From Rivularia sp. MS3 (GTDB lineage: Bacteria; Cyanobacteriota; Cyanobacteriia; Cyanobacteriales; Nostocaceae): a stretch of DNA of 46,002 nucleotides. The notes beneath the pieces were generated by a model. The model was not told where the DNA came from. It worked only from the letters and a program-made list of their open reading frames with translations, and did no database searches. Position 1 is the stretch's first letter. Each line of letters begins with the position of its first letter. This document shows, one piece after another, positions 7,921-16,993 of this stretch. Made by a program: the position numbers and the translations under genes. The stretch covers positions 1-46,002 of the forward strand of contig JAHCMI010000074.1 of the NCBI GenBank assembly GCA_019192545.1. The letters run 5' to 3'.

Positions 7921-8856
7921 ATGACTAATCAGAAATCAGTTGCTATTCTCGGTGCTGGTGCTTGGGGGAAAGCTCTTGCAACTCTTGCTCAAAGTAATGC
8001 TCACAATGTAAAAATATTCTCGCGTCGCGGTTCGCAAACTTTAGCAAACACGGTGGAAGGTGCAGATATTATTCTCAGCGCTGTTTCTATGAAAGGCGTG
8101 AGGGATGTTGTTTCTCAATTAAAATCTTTATCTATATATATTTCTCCTCAAACTATTTTTGTTACTGCTACTAAAGGCTTAGATCCCCAAACTACATGCA
8201 CACCTTCGCAAATTTGGCAAGATAATTTTCCTGATAATCCAGTAGTAGTTTTATGTGGTCCTAATTTATCCAAGGAAATTACCCAGGAATTACCAGCAGC
8301 GACTGTAGTTGCGAGCAATATTGAAAGTGCAGCGGAGTTAGTTCAACTTGTATTCAATTCAACTCGATTTCGCGTTTATACAAATGCCGATCCTTTGGGA
8401 GTGGAATTAGGTGGAACTTTGAAAAACGTCATGGCGATCGCTGCTGGTGTATGCGATGGTTTGCAGTTGGGAACCAATGCCAAAGCGGCGCTACTGACTC
8501 GCGGGCTTACCGAAATGGTTCGCATCGGCGTACATTGGGGTGCCAAACCAGAAACTTTTTATGGTTTATCCGGTTTGGGCGATATTCTCGCAACCTGCAA
8601 CAGTCCTTTAAGCCGCAATTACCAAGTTGGATATCAGTTAGGGCAAGGTAAAACGCTCGCTGAAATTTTATCTCAACTCCAGGAAACTGCTGAAGGAGTA
8701 AACACAGCCGAAGTTTTGGTACAGCGAGCCAAACAACAAAATATTTCCATGCCGATAACTCAAGAAGTTTACCGCCTGCTTGAAGCTGAAGTCACACCAC
8801 GACAAGCGCTGATGGATTTAATGAAGCGAGATATCAAGCCAGAGTACAACTATTAA
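7921..8856 (+). CDS. gpsA: NAD(P)H-dependent glycerol-3-phosphate dehydrogenase
   Basis: 311 aa. It reduces dihydroxyacetone phosphate to sn-glycerol 3-phosphate for membrane lipid synthesis. The N-terminal Rossmann motif is VAILGAGAWGKALATLA, the substrate/NAD region has LCGPNLSKEI, and the catalytic-lysine segment is LGGTLKNVMAIAAGVCDGL. NAKAALLTRGLTEM and the C-terminal helical domain follow. It is somewhat shorter than the E. coli enzyme, as is usual in cyanobacteria. I chose ATG at 7921 (MTNQKSVAILGAG) because the glycine motif then lies near the N-terminus; an upstream in-frame ATG at 7876 would add 15 residues. Confidence 0.95.
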   Translation: MTNQKSVAILGAGAWGKALATLAQSNAHNVKIFSRRGSQTLANTVEGADIILSAVSMKGVRDVVSQLKSLSIYISPQTIFVTATKGLDPQTTCTPSQIWQDNFPDNPVVVLCGPNLSKEITQELPAATVVASNIESAAELVQLVFNSTRFRVYTNADPLGVELGGTLKNVMAIAAGVCDGLQLGTNAKAALLTRGLTEMVRIGVHWGAKPETFYGLSGLGDILATCNSPLSRNYQVGYQLGQGKTLAEILSQLQETAEGVNTAEVLVQRAKQQNISMPITQEVYRLLEAEVTPRQALMDLMKRDIKPEYNY

Positions 8857-8863
8857 TTAGGAA

Positions 8864-8994
8864 TGGGGCATAGGGCATTGGGCATTGAAGGTAGTGCAGG
8901 AGAGAAGACTTAATTACTTTTACTTGCCACTCCTAACTCCTAACTCCTAACTCCTCACTCTTTACCTTTAACCTATAACCTTTAACCTAAAATA
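8864..8994. repeat. STRR cluster: GGGCATT, TAACTCC and TAACCTT units
   Basis: Three heptamer families stand next to each other after the gpsA stop: GGGGCATAGGGCATTGGGC, then four TAACTCC units, then CTTTAACCTATAACC-type units. Each family recurs elsewhere in the window. Confidence 0.8.
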
Positions 8995-8999
8995 CCAAG

Positions 9000-9035
9000 A
9001 TTCCCTGACGATTAATTAAAATTTCGTCAGGAAAT
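9000..9035 (+). other. Imperfect hairpin upstream of sigC
   Basis: ATTCCCTGACGA pairs with TCGTCAGGAAAT except for one C/A mismatch, around a 12-base AT loop. No T tract follows, so it is not a typical terminator. It may end the gpsA transcript or lie in the sigC regulatory region. Confidence 0.4.
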
Positions 9036-9393
9036 AACTTGCATAGCTATGTAGATATGACTATGCATACGATTTATAACTTTTTTAGCTTGTCTATCTT
9101 TATACCATGTATTCTTGGCTACTGTCAAGATTTATAAAGTTAGAAGTATGACTGGTAATGCCAGTTAATTGCAGTCTAGCAAAGCATTTGAATTGCTGTT
9201 GGTTCAAATAAATTGCTAAACTGATATGCCTAAATTAAATCAGTATCAAATGAAATCAGTATGGTTTTCTTTGAAAAAAAAACCAAATTAATTTCTAAAT
9301 AATGTTAGTTCACCGTTAATCGCGGGAACAATAGCAACAGTTGATTAGCTAAACAGCTAATAATTGTTACCTGGAGCCGTTGAGAATATTCTT

Positions 9394-10653
9394 ATGCCAG
9401 CAACATCTTTTTATGCAGATGCCGATGCCGCTTACGAAACTCAAAAGTCCCGTCAAGATTTGGAGCCGGAAATAACCGCTGATGATGCGGATGTTCCGGC
9501 AGACGAGGATTTAGAGCAGCTGGAGATGGCTTCTTCCGAAACTGCTAATACAAGTACTAGTACAAAAACCCGCAGTACGGATTTAGTTCGCTTATACCTT
9601 CAGGAAATTGGCAGAGTTCGGTTATTAGGGCGAGATGAAGAGGTTTCAGAAGCTCAAAAAGTCCAGCGTTATTTGAAGTTACGGATACTGTTGTCTGAAG
9701 CTGCAAGTAAAGGTGATGAATTACTTGCTCATTATTTAAAAATAATTGAAGCTCAAGAACGTTTGACATCTGAGTTAGGACATCGTCCCTCGATGAAAAG
9801 ATGGGCTTCAACTGCTGGTATTGAGGAGTTCGAGCTAAAAGGCGCTTTATCACAAGGTAAGCGTCGTTGGGCTGAAACTGCTAAATTAACCGTACAGGAG
9901 TTAGAGCAAATTCAAACCCAAGGACTTCAAGCCAAGGAACACATGATTAAGGCGAATCTTCGTCTTGTAGTTTCTGTTGCTAAAAAATACCAAAATCGTG
10001 GTTTGGAATTATTGGATTTAGTCCAAGAAGGTACTTTAGGTTTAGAAAGAGCGGTAGAAAAATTTGACCCGACTAAGGGTTATCGCTTTAGTACCTATGC
10101 TTATTGGTGGATTCGTCAAGGTATTACCAGAGCGATCGCGACTTCTAGCCGTACTATTCGACTACCAGTCCACATCACCGAAAAGCTAAACAAAATCAAA
10201 AAAGCTCAACGCAAAATTGCTCAAGAAAAAGGTCGCACCCCGACTTTGGAAGATTTAGCTGTTGAGTTGGAAATGACTCCCGCTCAAGTACGGGAAGTTT
10301 TATTAAGGGTTCCTCGTTCTGTTTCTCTTGAAACAAAAGTTGGTAAAGATAAAGATACCGAATTAGGCGAATTACTTGAAACTGATGGTGTAACACCTGA
10401 AGAAATGTTAATGCGGGAATCTCTCCAAAGAGATTTGCAAAATCTTTTGGCTGATTTAACCACCCGCGAACGCGATGTAATTCTCATGCGTTTTGGTTTG
10501 GCTGACGGCCATCCTTATTCATTGGCAGAGATTGGACGCGCTTTAGATTTATCCCGCGAACGTGTTAGACAAATCGAATCCAAAGCTTTACAAAAGCTAC
10601 GTCAACCGAAGCGACGCAATTTGATTCGCGATTATTTAGAATCTCTCAGCTAA
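9394..10653 (+). CDS. sigC: Group 2 RNA polymerase sigma factor SigC
   Basis: 419 aa sigma-70-family protein. Region 1.2 is STDLVRLYLQEIGRVRLL, region 2 has ANLRLVVSVAKKYQNRGLEL, DLVQEGTLGLERAVEKFDP and the -10 reading helix YAYWWIRQGITRAIA; region 3 follows, and region 4 ends in the helix-turn-helix SLAEIGRALDLSRERVRQIE. It lacks the long region 1.1 of the primary sigma, so it is a group 2 factor. The N-terminus MPATSFYADA and the position immediately before furA match what I recall of sigC in Anabaena sp. PCC 7120, where it serves in adaptation including nitrogen stress. ATG at 9394 was chosen over an upstream TTG at 9364 on family start. Confidence 0.88.
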   Translation: MPATSFYADADAAYETQKSRQDLEPEITADDADVPADEDLEQLEMASSETANTSTSTKTRSTDLVRLYLQEIGRVRLLGRDEEVSEAQKVQRYLKLRILLSEAASKGDELLAHYLKIIEAQERLTSELGHRPSMKRWASTAGIEEFELKGALSQGKRRWAETAKLTVQELEQIQTQGLQAKEHMIKANLRLVVSVAKKYQNRGLELLDLVQEGTLGLERAVEKFDPTKGYRFSTYAYWWIRQGITRAIATSSRTIRLPVHITEKLNKIKKAQRKIAQEKGRTPTLEDLAVELEMTPAQVREVLLRVPRSVSLETKVGKDKDTELGELLETDGVTPEEMLMRESLQRDLQNLLADLTTRERDVILMRFGLADGHPYSLAEIGRALDLSRERVRQIESKALQKLRQPKRRNLIRDYLESLS

Positions 10654-11202
10654 GAGTTCAGTGTTTAAAAGTGATTGAAGCACGGTTTTGGGAAGCCATT
10701 CGTATTCTTAATCCCCTTCGTTTTGGGACAAGACATGGTTTCCCCATTGCCTTCATTTACTCCTATCTTCTGCATCAGTTAGTTTTCTCTACAAACGGCT
10801 AAGTGTTCCCATACCCTAAATTACGATAGTAAATATTCTTTTTAGATGCAGAATTTGTCCTACTAATCAATTTAGAAGTTCAAATTTTTCATAATTATTG
10901 ATGTAGCAATCTTCAATCTCGAATCTAAAATTTGATGAATCTCTACATCAGATAATTTCTCGTTTTTTTGAGTCAATGGGCTATGACAAACTTTTGCTAT
11001 TTGCCTCCCCCAAAAAGCTTGTCAGTTACTTTCCTTTAAATTCTTACATTCACCACAATCTTATTTTTTATTTTCTGTGTGGTAAGCAGTCTTATTCTAC
11101 CTATGATAGTTAAAAATAATTCTCAACAACTAATAATTATTGCAAACAGGTAGATTTATTTGCTATATTCGCAATTGATAGGGTTTGTTGAGAAAAATTC
11201 GT
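10654..11202. other. sigC-furA spacer / furA promoter region
   Basis: About 550 AT-rich bases without a supported gene. At 11132-11141 there is an AATAATTATT palindrome about 60 bases before the furA ATG, similar in character to iron boxes, and FurA proteins commonly regulate themselves. GATGTAG and CTACATC (about 10900 and 10943) could form a weak long hairpin. Confidence 0.4.
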
Positions 11203-11658
11203 ATGACAATTTACACTACTGCTTCGCTCAAGGCAGAACTCAACGAACGAGGTTGGCGTTTAACACCTCAGAGAGAAGTAATTCTACACATTTTTCAGGA
11301 GCTTCCTCAAGGGGAGCATCTGAGTGCCGAGGATCTTTATCAAAGGTTGCAAGGCGATAATGAAGGGATAAGTCTTTCGACGATTTATCGCACTTTAAAG
11401 TTGATGGCACGGATGGGAATTTTGCGGGAATTGGAATTAGGGGAAGGTCATAAACACTATGAGCTTAACCAGCCTTATCCCCACCATCACCATCACTTAA
11501 TTTGCGTTAGGTGCAATACGACTACTGAGTTCAAAAATGACTCAATTTTAAAAATTGGGTTAAAAACTTCTCAAAAAGATGGTTATCATCTTCTTGATTG
11601 CCAGTTGACTATTCATGGAGTATGTCCCAAGTGCCAGCGAGCGTTAATGCCGTTATAA
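11203..11658 (+). CDS. furA: Ferric uptake regulator FurA
   Basis: 151 aa, exactly the length of Anabaena FurA. The winged helix includes RGWRLTPQREVILHIFQ and LSTIYRTLKLMARMGILREL. The metal-binding part has the His cluster PYPHHHHHLICVRC. Cysteines are at 101 and 104 (CVRC), 133, and 141 and 144 (CPKC), the pattern I recall for Anabaena FurA, whose CxxC motifs are redox-active. It controls iron uptake and links iron with redox and nitrogen responses. It lies downstream of sigC and faces a peptidoglycan-binding gene, an arrangement known to produce antisense furA RNA in Anabaena. ATG at 11203 is preferred to a TTG six codons earlier. Confidence 0.92.
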   Translation: MTIYTTASLKAELNERGWRLTPQREVILHIFQELPQGEHLSAEDLYQRLQGDNEGISLSTIYRTLKLMARMGILRELELGEGHKHYELNQPYPHHHHHLICVRCNTTTEFKNDSILKIGLKTSQKDGYHLLDCQLTIHGVCPKCQRALMPL

Positions 11659-11713
11659 CACTTGGGAGAATTTGACAGTTGAGTAGTTGTCGGATGTATA
11701 TTTATGCAGCCTG

Positions 11714-11759
11714 CAAGCAGTTTTTGACTTCTTCTCAAAGAAGGAAAGACTGCTCGCAA
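11714..11759. other. Hairpin between furA and facing gene
   Basis: GCAAGCAGT and ACTGCTCGC flank an inner CTTCT/AGAAG pairing, giving an imperfect stem in the 140-base gap between the convergent genes. No T run directly follows on either strand, so it looks like a poor terminator, which would allow read-through. Confidence 0.4.
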
Positions 11760-11798
11760 TACATAGTAGATTCTGCAAATACGAGCGCGAAACGGATG

Positions 11799-12959
11799 CT
11801 AAAACCGTCCGTTTCTAACATCCTTCAAACTAACACCGTAAAACTCTTGAGCCTGCTTAATAGCTTTTTTAGTATCTTTACTCATTTCTCCGTTTAGAGG
11901 ACCCTTATAGAAACCTCTTGCCTGCAAGCGTCTTTGAATTTCCAAGACGTTGAATTCAGCTTTATCGGCATCATTGACATTTCTATATAATTTGCCGCGA
12001 GTAGTAGGACCGGCAATACCGCTAGAAGCTAAATAATTAGCACCTTGGAATCGTTTCACCGCATCGGCAGTATAGGGACCGAAATAACCGTTGGGTTGTC
12101 CTTTCAAATATCCTGCCTTGATTAACTGTGCTTGCAAGATTCTTACGGGTTCGCCTCTATCTCCTAAGCCAAGAAATTCTTTATTTCGTCTAGCGGCGGC
12201 TATTGTCATGCTCTTAGGAGCCTCTTCGCCGAAGCCAACGCCGCTTCTCGGCAATTTGGTTAGCGTCTGCGATCCGACAATACCGTCAACATCTAAACCG
12301 TAAGCTCTTTGGAAGCGTTTTACGGCATCTTCAGTAATTGGTCCGAAAATACCTGTAGAATTACCGTAATAAAATCCTGCTACCCGCAATCTTTCTTGTA
12401 AGGCTTTAACGGCTTGACCTTCATCACCTTTAGATAGGAAATTAGGATTGCGCCGCTTAGTGGTATTAGCAGCCGCCCTTACTGTAGGTTTTTGTTGGTT
12501 GTTTTGGCTTGTTTTAGCAACTGGTTTTTTGGTTGCTGCTGCATTCGTATTTACCGTTACAGCCGCACGCCAGCCTTCTAATTTTTGTAAGGTAGCAGGA
12601 CCAGCTACGCCATCAACGCCGATGCTAGCTGCTTTTTGAAAGCGTTTAACGGCATCTTCGGTTTTAATGTCATATACCTGAGTGACGGGTGCTTGATAAA
12701 AACCAGCCCTTTTCAAATCTTGTTGTAAATTTTTGACAGACGGACCTCTATCTCCTTTTTGCAATGCTAAAGCACTACTAGCAATGCTTAGGATCGAAAT
12801 TGTTAAGACTAGGGGTAACATATACCTCCAGGCCTTGCTTGAAAAACGTTTCACATCTGGAGTTTGTGCGGTTTTCAACCAGGAATAATGGTAAACCAAT
12901 TCACTGGCTGAGGGGTCTTCATAGACGACCGCTAAGTGTAAATACGCAAGATTTTCCAT
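11799..12959 (-). CDS. Peptidoglycan-binding domain (PG_binding_1) protein, Alr1690-like
   Basis: 386 aa. After an N-terminal leader a hydrophobic segment (about residues 46-66, MLPLVLTISILSIASSALAL) looks like a membrane anchor or internal signal. Four PG_binding_1 repeats follow, recognisable by LQKGDRGPSVKNLQQDL, LSKGDEGQAVKALQERL, LGLGDRGEPVRILQAQL and a last degenerate NVLEIQRRLQARGFY unit. It probably binds cell-wall peptidoglycan; no catalytic domain is seen. It begins 9 bases after the cobN stop, so is likely co-transcribed with cobN, and converges on furA. In Anabaena the corresponding gene gives a read-through RNA antisense to furA. Confidence 0.88.
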   Translation of the reverse strand: MENLAYLHLAVVYEDPSASELVYHYSWLKTAQTPDVKRFSSKAWRYMLPLVLTISILSIASSALALQKGDRGPSVKNLQQDLKRAGFYQAPVTQVYDIKTEDAVKRFQKAASIGVDGVAGPATLQKLEGWRAAVTVNTNAAATKKPVAKTSQNNQQKPTVRAAANTTKRRNPNFLSKGDEGQAVKALQERLRVAGFYYGNSTGIFGPITEDAVKRFQRAYGLDVDGIVGSQTLTKLPRSGVGFGEEAPKSMTIAAARRNKEFLGLGDRGEPVRILQAQLIKAGYLKGQPNGYFGPYTADAVKRFQGANYLASSGIAGPTTRGKLYRNVNDADKAEFNVLEIQRRLQARGFYKGPLNGEMSKDTKKAIKQAQEFYGVSLKDVRNGRF

Positions 12960-12968
12960 ATTTTTTTC

Positions 12969-15900
12969 TTACACCACCGATTTGGATTCTATTGCTGCTT
13001 CTGCTTGGTGAACCAGGTTTCGCAAACGATCTAATGTTGATATATTTACATCCTGCCATAAACCGCGCTTGTATGCTTCTAATAATCTTTCAGCAATATC
13101 ACGCAAAGCATGTGGATTGTTGTTCTCGATGAATTCACAGACATTTGTGTCGAAAAGATAAGATTTACAAATTCCCTGGTACATATAGTCTTCTACGCAT
13201 TTCGCGGTAGCATCATAAGCAAATAAATAATCTACCGTCGCTGCGATTTCAAACGCGCCTTTATAAGCGTGGCGCATCACCCCTTCAATCCATTTGGGAT
13301 TAATAACTCGCGAACGATACACCCTAGCTATTTCTTGTTGAAGTTTGCGGACTCGCGGGTTGGCAGGAATGGAATTGTCGCCAAAATATGTTTGGGGGTT
13401 TTTCCCCGTCAAAGAACGCACTGCTGCTGTCAGACCACCCTGAAACTGATAATAATCGTCGGAATCTAGTAAATCGTGTTCGCGATTATCTTGATTGTGC
13501 AGCACTATTTGCATTTTGGCTAGACGTTGCTCGAAAGCTTCTGGTGCAGCTTTGCATAATCCTTTACCCGTGTAAGCATAGCAGCTCCAGTTCATGTACG
13601 CACGGGCCAAATCTTCATCTGAATTCCAATTTTGAGATTCGATCAATCCTTGTAAACCTGCCCCATAAGCTCCTCCCTTACTTCCAAAAATCCGGTGCTG
13701 CGATCGCGTGGTTGCGGCTTCTAAATTTAATCCTTGTTTAATCCAATATTCTGTTTCTGATGTTACTTGTGCTGCTAAGGGATTATACTCTTGAGATTCT
13801 TTGAGTCCGGCAACTGCTTTAACTGCTTTATCGAAGAGTTCGATTAAATTGGGGAAAGCGTCTCGAAAGAAACCAGATATTCTCAAAGTTACATCTACCC
13901 GAGGACGCTGTAAAACTGATGTCGGTAAAATTTCAAAATCTACAACTCTTCGACTCGCACCATCCCATACTGGCTGTACCCCGATTAAAGCCAAGGCTTG
14001 AGCAATATCGTCCCCTCCAGTTCGCATTGTGGAAGTTCCCCATACGGATAAGGCTAATGTTTTTGGATATTCTCCATGTTCTTGGGTGTAAGTTTCCACA
14101 AGGGTTTCTGCTGCTTTTCTACCTACGTCCCAAGCTGATTCTGTAGGGATAGCACGTATATCAACTGAGTAAAAGTTATTGCCTGTAGGTAGAACCTCCG
14201 GACGACCTCTTGTAGGTGCCCCACTAGGAGCGCTTCTAACATATCTACCGTCAAGTCCTCGTAACAAATTTTTAATTTCTAAATCGGTTTGTTGTAACGA
14301 AGGTAGAAGATAATTCTCAATCCAATTTACAACTAATTGAGTTTGGGATTCGGGGAGTTGGATTTGAGGAGGTACAAGAGAAACCTCACCCCCTTCCCCT
14401 CTCCTTATTAAGGAGAGGGGTGTCCGAAAGGACGGGGTGAGGTTTTCTATGCTTTGCTCGACAATAGAATTCGCATATTCTTCTACAACTTCGATTGCAT
14501 CACCGATATTGCGACAAGGTATGGTGGTTTGATTTATAAAAGTTTCTGTGGGATTATCCGTTAACGGGTCAAAATCCCAGCCTAAATCTTGAACTATAGC
14601 GCGAGTTAGTCCCGAATGATGGCGATTTGGATGACGTGCGATCGCGACAATTAAATCTCTTAATTGCCTTCCGTTAGGGCAGTTACCAAATATATGTAAA
14701 CCATCGCGAATTTGTGCTTCTTTTAACTCGCATAGATAGCCATCTAAGTAATCTAAAATTTGATTTTGTTGTCGATTTAGTTTTTGATTTATTAATATTT
14801 CGCGATTAATTTCTAAGTCTAAATGTAAATTTTCTTGAATAATTAATTCGTTAATCCGTTCGCTAATAACTGGTACGCGCTGGGGATCTAAATTGCTGGC
14901 TTCGTAATATTCATCTACTAGGTTTTCTAGCTTTTGTAGGGAGCCGTAAAGTTCTGCACGGGTTAAGGGGGGAGTAAGGTGATCTATTATTACAGCTTGA
15001 GAGCGGCGTTTGGCTTGAGAACCTTCCCCTGGGTCATTGACAATAAAAGGATAAAGATGTGGAAGGGTAGATAAAGCAACTTCAGGATAGCAGTTTTCTG
15101 ACAAAGCGATGCTTTTACCCGGTAGCCATTCTAGATTCCCATGTTTTCCTACATGAACCACAGCATCGGCACCAAAGCATTTTCTTATCCAGTGATAAAA
15201 AGCTAAATAAGCATGAGTAGGTTCCAAATCCGGAGCGTGATAGTTCAAGCTGGGATCGATATCGTAGCCACGGGAGGGCTGAATTCCTATAAAAACGTTG
15301 CCAAGTTGAATGCCCGGAATTGGTAATTGGTAATTGGATTTCTCTTTTTGTCCCCTTGTCCCCTTGTCCTTTTCAAAGTTTCCCCACCTTTGAGAAATAC
15401 CTTGCTGCACTGCTTGTGGTAGGGAATTAAAATATTCTTGATATTGTTCTAGGGAAAGAGTTTGTCGTATTTTTCTTAAATCTCTGGCTTCTTCATCGTT
15501 TGTGATTCCTGCGGTGAGTATTTCTATTAAATCATTGCCGTTTTCGGGTAAATTTTCTATTTGATAACCGGCATTTTTCAAGGCTTTCAAAATTTCAATG
15601 CAGCTTTGGGGTGTATCGAGTCCAACTCCATTTGCCAAACGTCCGTCGCGAGTGGGATAATTTGCCAAAATTAAAGCGATACGGCGTTCTTTCGGAGATT
15701 TATAGCGCAGCTTTACCCAATTTGCTGCTAAATCGGCAACAAAATCAATTCGCGAAGCAACAGGTTTATAAATTACAATGTCAGTTTCTAAAACCGAATT
15801 TTTATTTTCTACTGTTTTGAAAGACACAGCACGACTAATAATGCGTCCATCAACTTCTGGTAGTGCCACATTCATGGCAATATCGCGCGGTGAAAGCCCC

Positions 15901-16883
15901 CTAGAAGAAGATTCCCACTGTTCGAGGGAACTACTGCTAAGGATGACTTGCAGCACCGGAACATCCAAATTTTCCCATAATTCTACAGATGGTCTTTCTG
16001 TTTCCAATCGTGCTAAAGAAAAGCTGGTAGTGTTGAGTATGAAAGAAACATTATCACCGTGTTGATTTTGCAGAAATTCCGTTAATTGCTGTTGAATGTC
16101 GATTTCACGTAACGAAGAAACAAAAACCGGCACGGGATTTATATTTCGTTTGGCTAAAGCTTCGCACAAAGCATCAATAACCAAAGTATTTCCCGCTAAA
16201 TAATGAGCGCGGTAAAAGAGTATGGCAACTTTTGGGAAACGTGCAGAGGAATGGCAGGGAAACTTAGAATTTTCTACCTTTTCCACACCTTCCTCCCAAT
16301 ACCCCATCCCCCATGTCCAATGCCTTTTACCTAAATAATCATATAAACCAAATGAAGGTACTTCTTGAGGAGGTAGAGGATTAAATGATGTTGAAAAACA
16401 TGTATCGGCAATGAATTTAAAAGCATTCACAAAATTATCAACTCCGCCTTGGCTAAAATAGCGAGATATTTGACTAACGGTAGCCAAAGGTAAAGTTGAA
16501 TGAGATATTAAGTTTAGATCGAGAGCATCGTCACCTGGGATTACAATTAAGTTAGTACCATTGCGTTGCACTATTTCACTTACTACTTCTAAACCATAAG
16601 ACCAGTAAGAAATCCCTCCTAATAACCGTAAAACAATAACTTGTGCAAATTCTAAAACCTGTTCGGCATAACTATCAATACTTATTTGATGCTGTAAATT
16701 TAATAAGTTAGCAACTCTAATTGCATCGAAAGTTGGAGGTAATTTGGTAACTGCTGCTGCTACTGTCTGAATATCTGTATCGGCTGCGGTTAAAAATACA
16801 AACTTGGCGGTAGTTTGTTCTAGAAATATTAAGTCTTCTGACTCTAGGTTAAATTCTGTTTTGGTGGCGCTTATTCGATGCAT
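12969..16883 (-). CDS. cobN: Cobaltochelatase subunit CobN
   Basis: 1304 aa from ATG at 16883 (an upstream start at 16937 would add 18 residues). It is the large subunit of the ATP-dependent chelatase that inserts cobalt into hydrogenobyrinic acid diamide in vitamin B12 synthesis, related to the magnesium chelatase H subunit. Landmarks are YRAHYLAGNT, LGNVFIGIQPSRGYD, VHVGKHGNLEWLPGK, the PSGAPTRGRPEVLPTG segment, YPKTLALSVWGTSTMRTGGD and the C-terminal AYKGAFEIAATVDYLFAYDA. Three non-conserved in-frame insertions derive from intergenic repeats (14382-14444, 15318-15372, 16285-16325). It is divergent from the histidine kinase and overlaps no neighbour. Confidence 0.93.
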   Translation of the reverse strand: MHRISATKTEFNLESEDLIFLEQTTAKFVFLTAADTDIQTVAAAVTKLPPTFDAIRVANLLNLQHQISIDSYAEQVLEFAQVIVLRLLGGISYWSYGLEVVSEIVQRNGTNLIVIPGDDALDLNLISHSTLPLATVSQISRYFSQGGVDNFVNAFKFIADTCFSTSFNPLPPQEVPSFGLYDYLGKRHWTWGMGYWEEGVEKVENSKFPCHSSARFPKVAILFYRAHYLAGNTLVIDALCEALAKRNINPVPVFVSSLREIDIQQQLTEFLQNQHGDNVSFILNTTSFSLARLETERPSVELWENLDVPVLQVILSSSSLEQWESSSRGLSPRDIAMNVALPEVDGRIISRAVSFKTVENKNSVLETDIVIYKPVASRIDFVADLAANWVKLRYKSPKERRIALILANYPTRDGRLANGVGLDTPQSCIEILKALKNAGYQIENLPENGNDLIEILTAGITNDEEARDLRKIRQTLSLEQYQEYFNSLPQAVQQGISQRWGNFEKDKGTRGQKEKSNYQLPIPGIQLGNVFIGIQPSRGYDIDPSLNYHAPDLEPTHAYLAFYHWIRKCFGADAVVHVGKHGNLEWLPGKSIALSENCYPEVALSTLPHLYPFIVNDPGEGSQAKRRSQAVIIDHLTPPLTRAELYGSLQKLENLVDEYYEASNLDPQRVPVISERINELIIQENLHLDLEINREILINQKLNRQQNQILDYLDGYLCELKEAQIRDGLHIFGNCPNGRQLRDLIVAIARHPNRHHSGLTRAIVQDLGWDFDPLTDNPTETFINQTTIPCRNIGDAIEVVEEYANSIVEQSIENLTPSFRTPLSLIRRGEGGEVSLVPPQIQLPESQTQLVVNWIENYLLPSLQQTDLEIKNLLRGLDGRYVRSAPSGAPTRGRPEVLPTGNNFYSVDIRAIPTESAWDVGRKAAETLVETYTQEHGEYPKTLALSVWGTSTMRTGGDDIAQALALIGVQPVWDGASRRVVDFEILPTSVLQRPRVDVTLRISGFFRDAFPNLIELFDKAVKAVAGLKESQEYNPLAAQVTSETEYWIKQGLNLEAATTRSQHRIFGSKGGAYGAGLQGLIESQNWNSDEDLARAYMNWSCYAYTGKGLCKAAPEAFEQRLAKMQIVLHNQDNREHDLLDSDDYYQFQGGLTAAVRSLTGKNPQTYFGDNSIPANPRVRKLQQEIARVYRSRVINPKWIEGVMRHAYKGAFEIAATVDYLFAYDATAKCVEDYMYQGICKSYLFDTNVCEFIENNNPHALRDIAERLLEAYKRGLWQDVNISTLDRLRNLVHQAEAAIESKSVV
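14382..14444. repeat. Three-way-junction repeat inside cobN
   Basis: The outer arms AACCTCACCCC and GGGGTGAGGTT pair over 11 bases. Inside are a 12-base perfect hairpin (CCCCTCTCCTTA and its complement) and a small hairpin GTCC-GAAA-GGAC with a GNRA loop. This CCTCACCCC...CCCCTCTCC element is a common intergenic repeat in cyanobacteria. Here it is read in frame and adds residues LTPSFRTPLSLIRRGEGG to CobN. Confidence 0.8.
15318..15372. repeat. STRR units inside cobN (GGTAATT and CCCCTTGT)
   Basis: GGTAATTGGTAATTGG heptamers followed by a GTCCCCTTGTCCCCTTGTCC tract. Translated on the minus strand this gives the low-complexity, charged insert KDKGTRGQKEKSNYQLP without a stop. Confidence 0.65.
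16285..16325. repeat. CCCAATACCCCAT-type repeat inside cobN
   Basis: CCAATACCCCATCCCCCATG is the complement of the GGGCATTGGGGCAT repeat seen after gpsA (8864) and after the DUF39 gene (27153). In CobN it encodes the tract HWTWGMGYWEEG, in frame. Confidence 0.6.
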
Positions 16884-16993
16884 AATCCTGTATTGCCGTT
16901 TTACACTGTTGATTAGAACATACTGGTTGAAACACAATCAAAAAAAAATCTTTGTGCAGTGCAAATACTCCTCTCACTTCTACTTCTTTGAAA

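Larger units (their letters stand above)
8857..9393. other. gpsA-sigC spacer with repeats and leader
   Basis: Besides the STRR cluster it contains an imperfect 12-base hairpin (9000-9035) and about 350 AT-rich bases that should hold the sigC promoter and leader. No coding region is supported. Confidence 0.5.

Noticed and set aside
8928-8994. Tandem repeats that might suggest a CRISPR array
   Set aside because: The units are heptamers without unique spacers; these are STRRs. No cas gene is present in the window.
11679-11897. Rightward 72-codon frame after furA
   Set aside because: It overlaps the end of the peptidoglycan-binding gene on the other strand and has no ribosome-binding site or recognisable content.
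14382-14444. Possible frameshift or disruption of cobN by the inserted repeat
   Set aside because: The frame remains open and in register on both sides, and conserved CobN motifs continue downstream.
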